Shown: positions 36,202-47,541, counted from the stretch's first letter. The stretch is DNA of 64,000 nt from Narthecium ossifragum (GCA_963920575.1 OY986969.1:10165096-10229095); one strand, 5' to 3'. Notes: a model not told the origin generated them from the sequence alone. Numbers and translations: made by a program.

Positions 36202-36400
36202 AAGAGCTAAAAGGAAAAGGTATGGTCACCTCTTTATCTACTATTACATGCCATGTCCTACTTGAGTGCCAAAATTTTGAATTATGAAGAAATTTTGTTG
36301 TTTGATGATGTGATTTAGCTCAGAATATTTAGTTACACGTGTATGCAAAGTTTTGTGATGTTTTGATTTAAAAATGATTTCAAAATTCATTTTCTAGAAC
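36202..36400 (+). other. Copia A spacer between pol and the 3' repeats
   Basis: A/T-rich sequence with no ORF of note. It joins pol to the octamer repeats ahead of the 3' ORF. Confidence 0.6.
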
Positions 36401-36655
36401 TGACGGTTGATCCAAACTTTGAGATGGTCGACCGCGAGTACATTTTTATTTTTCACATATCGCTCTTGACGGTCGACCACCAACGTCTTAGGACCGACCG
36501 TGAGATTTTCTTTTACACATATTATTCGCTGACGGTCGACTGCCAACTTCTTACGATCGATCGTGAGACTTTAATTTTACATATATTGTTCGTGACGGTC
36601 AACCACGAACTTTTAGGGTCGGCCGCCAACTTTTAGGGTCGACCTCCACGGATCG
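36401..36655 (+). repeat. About 63 bp tandem repeats with paired octamers
   Basis: Units start with tgacggt at 36401, 36467, 36530 and 36593. Each holds two related octamers spaced 20-21 bp: 36405/36426, 36471/36492, 36534/36555 and 36597/36617. Examples are GGTCGACC, GACCGACC and GATCGATC. The block lies between RNase H and the 3' ORF, so it could be a promoter or leader for that ORF; that role is inferred. Confidence 0.8.
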
Positions 36656-36704
36656 TGTGACAACTTAAGTGAGGGCTTTTCAGTCATTTTAAACATCCAC
36701 GGTC

Positions 36705-38129
36705 GTGCTCCTGGTTCGACCGTGCCCTAGCCCCTCTCCATCGACCGTGCTCCTCTGGTTTGACAGCTCCCTACTCCTCTCCTCTCAAAACCATAACCTA
36801 GCCGTGCACCATGCCTCGCACCAAGAATGTCGGACCTCCTCCAACTCCAGCGCCGACTCCTCCACCTCAGCTCCGGCGCAAGCTGAAAAGAGGAAGCATG
36901 TAGTAGCAAAGAAAATGTCAGGGACAAAGAAAACCAAGGGTTCACTCGGAGGGTCCTCATCAATGCCTTCATCTACTCCTTCCTTCGACGATTACCTTTT
37001 CCTAGACAAGGAAAGGTATAACTCTTGGCCTGAATTTAGGGAGAAATTTGTGGTTTCAGATAGAGCCCTTAAGATGCCCATAGGAAGAGAATTTGTTGTG
37101 GAGAGATTTTTTACGAATATGAGTTGGAAGGATTTTTTAGATTTGCCCAAGTATATGCACCCGGACATGGTGAGATATTTTTGTTGCAATATCACTGAGG
37201 ATATTGATGATGAAGGAAATGTGGCCATTAGTAGCTATGTTTATCGAAATGAAATCAAGATTACTATAGAATGGCTAAATGAGATACTTAATGCACCAAA
37301 TCAAGGGGAGTGCACGTATTTTACTTCATATGAGGATCTCCCAAGATTTGATAGGGATAAGCAAGGGACAAAGGCCATCCTTAGACCTAGTCGGGTTGAC
37401 AAAATTCCTATAGAATTAAATAACCTAACTATATACAATAAGGAGCTTGCCCATTTTCTAGGAACAAACTTGTTTCCCAAGGTTGGCCACCATGATCACT
37501 TGAAACTCATTCATGCTTATATCCTTTCTTGCATGGTTAGGCAGAAACCTCAAAACTTAGGCTATAGAATTATCAAGGAGATGCTTAACCTTAAGGATAG
37601 GCAGAAACCTCAAAACTTAGGCTATAGAATTATCAAGGAGATGCTTAACCTTACGGCTAGGCAATCCCTACCCTTTGGAGGCCTCCTAACAAAAATCTTC
37701 CAAATCCTTAACCTCCACCTTGCTATTGAAGATAGAAAACCCCTTTCTCAACCCTTCAGTAAATCCACCTACACTAGAATGTTGAAAACAAAATGAGCCT
37801 TAGGTTTTATTGTTCATGACCTTATGGTGAATGATGAGGAAGGAGAAAATCAAGGAGAGCATGATGAAGAAGATGTGGGGGGAGAGGAAGGAGAGCCTAG
37901 ACTTCAAGGACATCAAGGTGAATCCTCCCATGGCTGAGCTTGTTGCACCACAACACAAAGACTTGATGAGTTAGAAGCAAGGTTGGAAAGGATGGAAGTC
38001 AATCAATGTGACATCAAGGCTTCCCAAACACAGATCACTGAAGATCAAGTGAAGATGTCAAAGCAACTTGAAGACATTTTTACCTACATCAAAAATGAAT
38101 TTTCACCTTCCACACCTTCAGTTGATTGA
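36705..38129 (+). pseudogene. Copia A extra 3' ORF (plant-transposon-protein-like)
   Basis: A long frame runs from 36705 to the stop at 38127, broken by TGA at 37794 and 37935. The N end is Ser/Pro/Lys-rich. The middle (about 36990-37700) has SWPEFREKF, GREFVVERFF, YMHPDMVRYFC and IEWLNEILNAP, resembling the putative plant transposon protein domain found in extra ORFs of plant retroelements. The C end is acidic, then a heptad-like coiled coil (LDELEARLERME). SIRE/Maximus elements often carry an extra ORF after RNase H, sometimes called env-like, but I see no signal peptide or membrane segment here. A 60 bp in-frame duplication lies inside. Function is unknown. The true start could be the ATG at 36811 or nearby. 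Confidence 0.8.
37540..37659 (+). repeat. 60 bp in-frame tandem duplication
   Basis: Two near-identical 60 bp units start at 37540 and 37600, encoding RQKPQNLGYRIIKEMLNL twice. The ends differ (aaggata against acggcta). The perfect match over most of the unit indicates a late event. Confidence 0.95.
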
Positions 38130-38685
38130 TCAAAAATCCCCATCCATGTTACTTCTTTTTGATAATGCCAAAGGGGGAGAAAACGTGTGATGAATGTTGA
38201 AAACAATTGCCCTACATTTCATTTTATTTTTCTACTCTTGTATTTCGGAAAACCTTGCTTTTGAAACGAAACTCTTGTAATCCAAAGTTTTCTGAATGTT
38301 TTGAATGAAAGTATTGCAATGCAAGTGTTGAAATCTTTTGAATGAAAGGCACTGTTGTGGATATAATATGTTGATCATAATACAATTTTGCTGAATAGTG
38401 TTATGATGTATTGGTACATAATTTTTGATGTCCAATATCAACTACTCCATGATAGCCTATATTTATTCCTTTTAAAAGAAGTGAACATTCTAAAATCTAA
38501 GTTAACTTGTCATTATATCTCAAAATTAACTTTTCCTATCCTTTTAGTGATATATGACTTGTGTGCATCCTTGGTATTCAATTTAGAATTCTTTTTAAGA
38601 AAGAATTAGATGCATAGATTAAGGGGGAGCTTAAATATTTTATCATCACATTTAAAAGGGTTGTCATCATCAAAAAGGGGGAGAT
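38130..38685 (+). other. Copia A 3' untranslated region and polypurine tract
   Basis: No gene is seen. There is one purine tract at about 38171-38184 (aaagggggagaaaa), another at 38622-38630, and the tract aaaaagggggaga at 38672-38684 immediately before the 3' LTR. The last is the plus-strand primer. Confidence 0.85.
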
Positions 38686-39729
38686 TGTTGATCCTAACAT
38701 TGTTTTAATGATGCCAATATACATTAAATGATAAAATATATGTTTAATATTTATTAACTTTTAATTGGAAGCCTTAAATTAAATATTTGAGTATTTATTG
38801 TACTGACGGTCGATGCGTGGATCGACCGCGGGGTTGCATGGTGGATGCACCAAACTTGGTTTTATGAAATCTTGGCTCACAGTCGATCGTTGCATCGACC
38901 CTGGAAAGCCATATTCTTGACAAAGCCTTACTGTCGATGGACCAGTCGACCATGATGGTTTGGAGTTTGTGTTTTTAAATGTTGTAAGCTCACGGACGAT
39001 GTGACGGTCGATCGTGGAGTATGATAGTGAAAAGTGAAGAAGCGACGGTCGATCAGAGCATCGACCCTGGGAAGCTTTTTTCACAACAGAGCCTGACGGT
39101 CGATACGGCGGTCGATGGGTGGATCGACCGCGGCTCAAAAAGGCAGAGTTTTTGTACATGACGGTCGATGTCACGGAAGATGCATGGATCGACCGCCAGT
39201 AACACGCAGAGTAAAAAACTAGCCATTGGAGAGTTGCATGGAGCAGTTGAAGGTTCTTTTTGAGCTGGATAAAGACCAGCTGTAAGTCGTTCTTTGTTGT
39301 ATTGATATTATTGAGATCATCTGAGCAAGTCTAAACAAGGGTTTATTACTCATTTCTTTTAAAGCTACAATCTTTGTAAATCTTCTTCGAGTGTGAAGAA
39401 GTACTTTGAGAGTAATCCAACAGCTGTTGGTTGTGATTGTAAGGTCACCAAGCACCGGGAAGCTTGGAGGCAAAGCTTGTAAAGATTTGCAAGTAGTGGA
39501 ACCTCAAGGAGGACCTTGAGAGAAGTGGACGTAGACGAAGAGTTGGGTCGAACCATTATAAAAATGGGCGCTATCTCTCTAACCCTTCTTTCATGTAATT
39601 CTTACATGCTAATTTATTTTAGTTTCATTTCATCTACAAGTATTTAAGATGTTAGATCTCTTCTACAAGATTTTTCCATTAATGTAGTTTTTCGAAAAGA
39701 GTCTAATTCACCCTCGTCTTGGACCTTCA
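38686..39729 (+). repeat. Copia A 3' LTR
   Basis: It is 1044 bp, starts TGTTGATCCTAAC and ends GGACCTTCA. It contains octamers in the pattern GGTCGATS-N4-SATCGACC at 38808, 38881, 39052 and 39102, spaced 12 bp. It shows the uninterrupted sequence at the point where the 5' LTR is split. The adjoining CTAAG (39730-39734) should be one copy of the target duplication. Confidence 0.93.
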
Positions 39730-39921
39730 CTAAGATCCAATGATCATCCTCTAATACTTCCTCAATCGTTTTGGGCTCAATTTGAGATAGGAAGGCTAGA
39801 TTGGCACATGCATTTAATGAAGATCTAGTTTGAATTCCTTTTGATGGTTGACCAATGATCAGTGCCTTTGGGTATGAGGATGCATATTTCCAATCTTTTG
39901 GCAAATCACGATGTTGATCAT
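39730..39921 (-). pseudogene. Antisense Copia pol fragment (old host sequence)
   Basis: On the minus strand this matches 34535-34715 of Copia A, the segment just upstream of RT (QHRDLPKDWKYASS and LNACANLAFLSQIEPKTI). It is the common host into which Copia A (left) and the Tat element (right) inserted. The remainder lies outside the window or was lost. Confidence 0.85.
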
Positions 39922-41174
39922 TATTGACATCGATTTTAGCTAAGGCTAAGTCGATGATATTTGCGGAATTCCCCCGGCTGAATCCGCATGCACCAAATCC
40001 AAGCTGGCTCATACATAGTCGAGTCCATCCAAACCCCCTACATATTCCCAGTTTTGACGGCATCCCATACAAACCGGAGGAACATTGGTATTTTGGTAAT
40101 TTTATCCACCCAAGGGTATTTTGGGAATTTAGACCAAAATACATGTCTAAATTTCCCACTACACTCAAAAATAGCCCTTACATAGCTTTGACGGCATCCT
40201 AAATAAGCTTTGTAAAAATAGGGGCGTTTTGGTAATTTTCCACAACATCAGGAACAATATAGAAAATTCCCTGAAATAAATAAAGGAAAAATCCGAAAAT
40301 TCAAAATAAACCCAAACAAATACCTAAACTCAAATTCGCCTAAGTCCCGTTCAGGGCGATGCACGCTCACATGACTTGCATACATCAAGTCTAAAATATG
40401 CGCGTCACTTAATGCGCGCGCAGGTGTCCATGACACGTGCAACATAAACGCGTCGTCATGCATCGCGTCTAGATTAAAATATGCACAAATCTCGGCAAAA
40501 ATATACTTGTGCTACATAATGCGCGCACGTGTCCATGACACACACAAAAGTCGCGTTGCCACGCGTCGCGCCTAAACAACCAGACCGAAAGGGTATTTTG
40601 GTCATCTAACCCCAAGGGGCATTTTGGTCATTTCACATCTTCAGGGGTGTGAAAAATCTAAAATAGAGGTATTTTCTCTACTCTGAGGGCATTTCGGTCT
40701 GAAATACATATGACCGATAAAAATGGTATTTTGGTAATTTACAACCGGCTTGCCTGGGGATATTTCAGTAAATTCTCCGAATATCACATAAAATTCAAAA
40801 TTCAAACAAGACATTCAAAATTTGAACAAATGTTCGACAACCGAATAATTATTCAAATTCAAGATAAATACTTGAAAATTCAATAAATATTCAAAATTCA
40901 AACAAGTTCACACATGAACTTGAAATTTAAATGGAGCTTTCAAATTTAAACAAAACCATTCAAATCTTCAAATGGATATTTTAAATTTAAATGCCAAATC
41001 CCAACTCCCTAATCTAAATGGTTAGGAAATCCTAACCTCTTCATATCTCAACGGATGCCAGATCTTAACCCACTCGTCTGATGGTTAAAAGAAATCATGA
41101 CACCTCAGCTTCCCAATGATACCCCCGGAGATCAAATCTCAACATCCCTGGGATATCCCATGAAACACTCCTGC
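39922..41174 (+). repeat. Tat 5' LTR, first part
   Basis: It aligns end to end with 61944-63201 of the 3' LTR. It contains repeated ggtattttggtaatttt-type phrases and, after 40760, A/T-rich attcaaa-type repeats. The LTR is split by a solo LTR at CCTGC (41170-41174). The uninterrupted form ctcctgcgtatc is visible in the 3' LTR near 63200. Confidence 0.92.
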
Positions 41175-43396
41175 TTGAGGACCCGTCCCTCCCCTCCTGT
41201 GGCTCGCTGTGGACCGCAAGGGCGATTTGGTAAATTGCACCTTGTCGGCTTGTTTCACACTCGCGCGTGTGCACACACTGACCATGTTTCTGGTAATGTT
41301 TGCTTAGAATGGTTAGTGGGACCCGGGATCGAAAGATCCGGGCTTGGGCTTGAGTTTTGGCCCAAGTCTAGCTTTTCTGGACAAGGGGGATCGATCCTCT
41401 CTAGCTAAGAGATCGATCTCCTTGTGCCAAAAAGTCAAACTCGTTCTGGCAAGGAGGATCGATCTCTCCTCAAAGGGAGATCGATCTCCCTTATGTTGGT
41501 TTGTTTGCCTATAAAGCAAACGAGATCGTTATCCTTTGATTTTTTTGAGATTTCCGAGATTTGAGCCACGTTCTTGCTGGATCTGAGCTCGTTTGAGGAA
41601 GATCTAAGGCCTAGCTGCTTGGATCTAAGCTGCTTTTGCTCCGGTAGGGATTCCTACCTACTTTTGTTTCGGGCTTTTGAGTTTTCCGGTTTGATTCATA
41701 TTCTTTTGCTTAGATCCCTATGTATGCATTTTTATTTCTCGTGTTTTCACCGGTTTTGGACTCGTGGGATCTTGATCTATTAGATCCCAGAGTTTGGTTA
41801 AGTTTAGATGTGTCTTCCGGCGGTATTCCTCGCCGGAAGTACGCCGGAGAATCCAATGGGATCGATCCCGTTTGAGGAGGGATCGATCTCCTATGGTGTG
41901 TCACGCCCAGCCCGAGCGGGATCGATCCCCTTGAGAAGGGAGATCGATCCCTTGGCGGCTGGTGGTTGTGAGTCCCAGGTCACGAGGAAGATCGATCCCT
42001 CTGGAGGAGGAGATCGATCTCCTTCGGTTGACAGGGACAAGTTTTCCCTAAGTGCTAAGGAGATCGATCCTCTTGGGAAGGGGGATCGATCCCTTAGTGG
42101 CTGAAGGGTGTTTTAAGTGGGTTTTTGCCCGCGGGGCTTTATATGACAGTTTTCTTTACTGTCTTAATACCTGGTACATACGATTAAGCATGCTAGCCCT
42201 ATAATAGGGCAGTGGTGAACCAAGGGAGTGATGACTCCTGGGATTGTGTAGAATAAACGGGCGGGTAGCCCTACAGCTTACCATAGCCTTGCATGCCGGC
42301 GTGCGCCGAGGGCTTTATCTGCTATGTTTGTGAGCTGTTGTTTGCGGGGTTGTTTCCCGATGCAGGTGTTGGGGTGAACTGCTGGCAGTTGGTGGTGGTA
42401 CCACTGCAGCAATCCCTAGACCTTAAATACTTATACACCACCCCAGGCAGGTAGGGTGCCGTGCCCAGACCTTGTATTTATATCATCACATCCTGTTCCA
42501 TGCTTACATGTATTATTCTGCGCATGTTCATAGCATGTATTGTGTTGTGCACTAGTTGCATCTGTTTAGGGCGTTGTCGATCTGGGGCTTCCGGGTAGCC
42601 CGGATATATCTCTTAGGACCGTTGCGGGTAGCTTGGTCTAGGACTCGATTTGTAGTATTCAGTCTTTTCAATGATAGGGTTAGTTGGACATGAATACTGT
42701 TGTGCTTGATGTTTAGAAGTCGTGTCGGCCTCGAGCCAAGTCCAGGTGTAGCCGGTACCCAGTCGTTCTTGAACTCTTGGGCCGCAGGTGTGGCTACCCA
42801 GCGGTGCTATCCGCCGACAGTGCCCAGGATCCTGTCGTGAGTTGGCAGTGCTGTTTCCTGCCTCACTGGGTGTAACCCAGTATGTGACCAGTTCGCTGGG
42901 AGACCATGATTGGGGCACTCAGGGGATTCTGGTAGGGTTATGGGACCCCTGTGATACACCTAGGCTTTGCTTGGGGGCGACACTATTGTGTTCCCTCCCT
43001 TGTGAGTGTCGTAGTGTAGTGTCCCTGCTGAGCTTAGTGCTCACTCCTACCCGGGCTGCGTTTTGCAGGTGCTGGCGCGAGCTCTTCTTCGGTCGCCCCT
43101 ACCGAGCAGGTGTTTGGTGACGTGGCGGCGTCTAGCGGTGCTTGAGAGGTGGCGATCTTACTGTTTTCACCCTTTTTGTTATAGATAGTCTCCTACAGGA
43201 GTGATAAATGTATAATTTCCCTGTTTGAGGTTTTGTATCTATTTCAGTTCCAGTGTTGAGGTTTGTAATTGTTGTTAATACAGGATGATTATGACTTGTT
43301 AGGGTAACCGCTACGATTAGAGGGAAACCTCGCCAAAATTTTTCCGCAGTAGGTTAGGTTCCGGTTCGCGTCGCCCGGCCCGGTTGGGCCTACGCG

Positions 43397-45897
43397 TGTC
43401 GCGCCCCGACCCGCGAAAGCCCAACAGGGCCGGGCGACGCGAACCGGAACCTACAAAACACCCTCTAACCTATTGGTCTCCCTAGCAATTCACCAAAAGC
43501 ACCCTCAATTAAACGACAATATTATAATGAAGCCTCGAACCACAGATTTACGAACTCAAAAAGATTAATATACAAATCCTCGGAGAGGGGAAGATCCAAA
43601 ATACAACATCACTCCCGTAGGAGACTAACTAACATAAGGGTAAAAGCAGTAAATATCGTCACCTCTCAAAAGCCACAGAGGAAGAACTGACGCCTGCACC
43701 TGCAAAACGCAGCCCGGGTAGGAGTGAGCACTAAGCTTAGTAGGGATCTACACTATGACACACAGAAGGAAGAGGGAAACGCAACAGTGTCGCCCTCAAG
43801 TAGGACCTGGGTGTATACAGGGGTCACATAACCCCACCGCGTGTCCCTGAGGCCCACGATCATGATCTCCCAGCCGGGCTGGTCACATGTCAGGTCACAC
43901 TCAGTAGCAGGAAACAACACTGCTGACTCTCAACAGGACACTGAACACTGTTTGGTGGGAAGAGACACCACTGAGTAGGCAAATCCTCTACTCAAGAGTT
44001 TTAAGAAAATCCGGACAACGGCTACACCTCAGATCCGACTCGAGGCCGACACGACCTCTACAATCATCAAGCCACAAGTGTACCAGTCACCTAAGCCTAT
44101 CATCGAATCGACTGGACATCACAATTCAAACCGGGTCCAGACAACCCAACCCCGGTCCCAGGGCTAAGTCCGAGCTTCCAGCCTAGGGACGGCGACCCAA
44201 AGATCACCCACGCCCTAACCAATGCAACTAATGCACACAACAACAATGCATGCTATGACATACACAGATAATAAGAAAGGCATGCAACAGTATGTCAAGC
44301 ATCATATAAGTCTACTGGATCGCTGCAGCGGTACTACCAATCGCTGCCAGCCGATCGGCAGCGGGTCCCGGCATTACGACGGTACCGCGACCGTCAACCG
44401 CGGACTCCTGCAACGGGAAGCAACCCCGAAACCGCTGATGAACAAAACACAATATAATATTATATTCCGAAATATAATATTATATTCAAAAAAAACCCAA
44501 GCCTCTACTTAGGGGCTAATTGATCCCGTCGATCCAACGTCCAAACGACGTCGGATTCAAGATCCAATTTAGCCACCAGTAGGTCTATATACCAGCATCA
44601 AGATATCCAAAATGCATAAACATCAAACGGTTGGATCGACCGGAAAACATTAATCAAAACAGCTAATCAAAACTCCATAAAACACCATCAGTCAACCTGG
44701 GATCGATCCGGAACAATTTGGATCGATCCAAAGCTTCATACCAACCCATCAAACGCCATCAGCCAGCTTGGGATCGATCCGGAACAATTTGGATCGATCC
44801 AAAGCTCATACCAGCTTCAGATCAGCCTTGTCGCAGGACACGAGAAAAATCACCAAAATTCGTATAAAAATCGAAAAAATATGAAACAAGATGGAATGGA
44901 AATATAACGAAGAGATCTACATCTCTTATGTTTATCAACAGCCAAGATCATGTACGTACCGGCCGGAAAACTCGCCGCAAGCCGGCTGTTCTTCAAGAAC
45001 AGCAGAAAACAAGAAATCCGAGCTTAATCATGCATAAAACCTACTCAAATCCAAACTGATTAACATGAAACTTAAATCAGAAATTCTAACAGGTATAAGG
45101 AACCCAACAAAGAAAGGATCAACAAGATCCAATGGCTAGATCTCAAGAGAACCCGAAAAGAACATCAGTAGGTATAACCCTACCTAGCTGCGTTTTCCTC
45201 GGCTGATTCCCCGTGATTTGATCACCAACAAGCCTCCAAACCACTTCAGGGATCTTTCTCTCGTTGTCACGAATCCAACGAGCCTTAGAACGCCGAAAAG
45301 ATGGTTGGAGGAGGGAGAACAGAGGAGATGAAGCTCGCCGGCGGAGAAGAGAAGAAACAGAGCACCGCGGGAAAGAGAGAAAGAAAGAAGAAGAAGAGAA
45401 GGGAAGGGAAGGAAAGAAGAGGAAGGAAAAGCCTAGGGAAAGCCGGAGAAAATGGGGAAAAGCTGGGGGAGGGGAGGGAAAGTCCCCCCCCCTCTGACAA
45501 AGGAGAGCGACGGCCAACGGCCGTCCTCGCGAAAGAGAAGAAAACCACCGACTAGCTACAGTGTCTGGATCGATCCAACACCATGCTGGATCGATCCAAT
45601 ACAAGGATGGATCGATCCACAGGGTCAAAAACCCCCCCGACTCGCTCACGAGTCCGATCGATCGCTCCTACGAGCGACCGATCGCTCGAGGGCCGCCAGC
45701 AACCCAAAGACGGGCTGTTGCGCGCCCGAGCTGGGATCCTCCGATCCCGGGTCCACCTAGCCATTCTAAACAAACACTAACACAAACAAGGCCAGTGTGT
45801 GCACACGCGGGTGTGAAACAAACCAACAAGGCGCAATTTACCAAATTGCCCTTGCGGTCTACAACGAGCCACAGGAGTAGAGGGGCAGGTCTTCACA
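43397..45897 (-). mobile_element. Antisense solo LTR nested near the end of another LTR
   Basis: A 2501 bp LTR on the minus strand has plus-strand ends TGTCGCGCC and CTTCACA and perfect ACGCG duplications at 43392-43396 and 45898-45902. It inserted about 15 bp before the 3' terminus of the solo LTR of the same type. Because the terminal sequences are related, the two form a large inverted repeat around 43396. Octamer pairs lie at 44701/44721, 44772/44792, 45568/45589/45610 and 45656/45676. Confidence 0.93.
45300..45480 (+). repeat. Purine-rich tract in antisense solo LTR
   Basis: G/A-rich on the plus strand, pyrimidine-rich in the LTR sense. It is homologous in position to 54100-54270. Charged or Ser/Phe-rich ORFs here come from the skew. 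Confidence 0.8.
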
Positions 45898-45917
45898 ACG
45901 CGGGTCGGGGTGCGACA

Positions 45918-46801
45918 CCTGCGTATCTCACAAAGCTCTCAAACAGACCTCCAAACACCCCGATTCCTATAAGAAGAGGAGAAGTGGAACAGAGTGGGCT
46001 GGCAAAAATTGGAGAAAGCAGAGAGAAGGCTGACAGAGAGGAAGAAGGAGGAGGAGAAGGAGATCGCCCGCGCTCATCCAGGAAAACTCCACCACCTCGC
46101 CCACTCTGCTCCAGCCCGAGGACACCCATCGCCAGCGTCCGCTGATCCAGCCCAAGGAGTGGTCGTCGTTGCCGCTGCCCAACCAGAGAAACCCATCGTC
46201 GCCGTATTCCTCGAGCCATCCAGGGAACCCATCGCTGCTTAAGGAGGAACCCATCCATCGCCGTCCGCTGATCCAGCCCAAAGGGGAAACCCATCGTTCA
46301 TCTTCCTATGTTCCAACTAGCGGAAGCACCCAAACCGGTGGAACCCATCCATCGCCACCCTTCAAGGAGCTCCGTCGCCGTCTCTGATCCAGCCCACAGA
46401 GCTCGTCGGGGAACCCATCATCGTCGGGGAGCCCACGGTCTTCATCTTCCTCTGTTCCAGCCAGCGGAACCCAACAAAGCCCGTCCACAGCCTCAAGCAC
46501 ACGGCATCAAGCCTACACCCAACGAGCTGCAGCTCCCCTGCTTCCAGGCGATGTGTCGGCGGCTTCATAGCTCCGGCGTCTTCCTCAACTTTATCTCTGG
46601 TGTTTTATGTAAAAAGCCTATTTTATCGGATCTAGAATCGGAGGTGTTCCCTACATGGATGTAAATGATGGATCTGCCAATTCGGCGATCCAGGGGTGTG
46701 GTGCCTGCAATTTCCTTGAATGAAATTGAAATAAAAAATCCTTTGCTCTGAAATAAAATAAAGATCTCGTCCCCGCGAGATCGACGTTTTATTTGCGAAC
46801 A
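45918..46801 (+). repeat. Tat 5' LTR, second part
   Basis: It continues from 41174 and matches 63197-64000. TATAAGA is at 45968-45974 (3' LTR: 63252-63258). Degenerate gaacccatc repeats fill 46100-46460. About 170 bp present in the 3' LTR near 63806-63940 are missing near 46600, while about 100 bp near 46345-46440 are absent from the 3' LTR. The end at GCGAACA is set by the primer site. Confidence 0.88.
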
Positions 46802-46806
46802 TAATC

Positions 46807-46824
46807 TGGCACGCCCGGTGGGAC
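46807..46824 (+). other. Tat primer-binding site
   Basis: TGGCACGCCCGGTGGGAC lies five bases after the inferred LTR end. The form is typical of tRNA-primed Tat-type elements such as RIRE2-like ones. I do not name the tRNA with certainty. Confidence 0.75.
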
Positions 46825-46984
46825 CACACCTTACCTCCCGTCTCTAGATTCGAGTCAAAAAAAATGATGATAAAAAATAATCATCATCAAAATTTAAAAA
46901 AAAAAGGATTTCGATGACGAGAAAAAAAATCATCATTGAAATTGAAAATCAAAAATTAAAACCATATATCCTGACAAATCTTCC

Positions 46985-47541
46985 ATGAAGGATATGGCAG
47001 AAGTAACTTTGGAGGCGTTCGTGACTCTCCGCTTCGGCGATCTTTGGTTCGACATCCCCATGGGTACCGACGGACTCCCGATGCGCACAGCTCCATCCAA
47101 AGTTTCACTCACAGCTCCAGTTGCGGCGGTCACCGGCACAAAAGCGGCGACTACACCTGACTCCAAAATCTCTTGTGTTACTACGATTGCGGCTACCTCC
47201 GGCACCAAAATGACGGCTACTTCCCATACACAAGTGAAGGCGTCAACACGGCAGCCATGCGAGGAGATGAAGGCTAATCCTGCGCGCCAAGGGGGGCATG
47301 ACGTCAAGGTCTCTATACCCGGACCCTCTGTTCGTCAGAATGTCGGAAACGCGTATGCGCACCCAAAAACTGCTGAGAACTCGGACTAACTATATCTCAA
47401 ACACGGCTGGGGGCAGCTGCTAGTGCCGGACTTATCCCGACAGATGATGACGGCTTCACCCTTTTCACCTCCAGAAAAGGGTCTAAAACGGCCGAGAAAT
47501 CCCTTATTAAATCAACATCTCCCTCTGCTGTAAAAGCACAG
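46985..47541 (+). pseudogene. Tat N-terminal ORF, unrecognised
   Basis: The ORF 46985-47389 opens MKDMAEVTLEAF and includes VTLRFGDLWFDIP, then a Thr/Ala-rich stretch. The next frame is open from 47377 and contains DDDGFTLFTSRKG, running straight into the pol frame at 47542. One slip near 47380 would join them. I see no Retrotrans_gag signature, CCHC knuckle or D-T/S-G protease, which a Tat gag-pol should have here. This region may have replaced gag or be a divergent ORF1. Confidence 0.5.

Larger units (their letters stand above)
12162..39729 (+). mobile_element. Copia A: SIRE/Maximus-like element hosting four insertions
   Basis: Visible parts are the 5' LTR remainder (12162-12959), primer site (12962), gag start (13024-13033), gag continuation (17878-19152), gag end and pol (32644-36201), an extra 3' ORF (36705-38129), polypurine tract (38672-38684) and 3' LTR (38686-39729). 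The Copia domain order (protease, integrase, RT, RNase H), the long gag and the extra ORF after RNase H fit the SIRE/Maximus lineage. Insertions separating the parts are the antisense Gypsy LTR with E1, Copia B, and the two nested Athila elements. The first roughly 270 bp of its 5' LTR lie outside the window. Confidence 0.9.
41175..45917 (+). mobile_element. Solo chromovirus-type LTR, itself split by an antisense LTR
   Basis: A plus-strand LTR of the E1 type (41175-43396 plus 45903-45917) starts TTGAGGACCCG, one base short of the usual TGTGRGG, and ends GTGCGACA. The target duplications CCTGC are perfect (41170-41174 and 45918-45922), and no internal region remains, so it is a solo LTR. Octamer pairs lie at 41389/41411 and 41457/41479 before TATAAAG (41510-41516), then 41860/41881, 41920/41942, 41990/42012 and 42062/42084 in the leader. 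It has the same layout as E1 with different spacer sequences. Confidence 0.93.

Noticed and set aside
38686..39729. Treating the Copia A 3' LTR as a solo LTR
   Set aside because: It is preceded by a polypurine tract, 3' ORF and pol of a matching element whose 5' LTR lies at 12162-12959.
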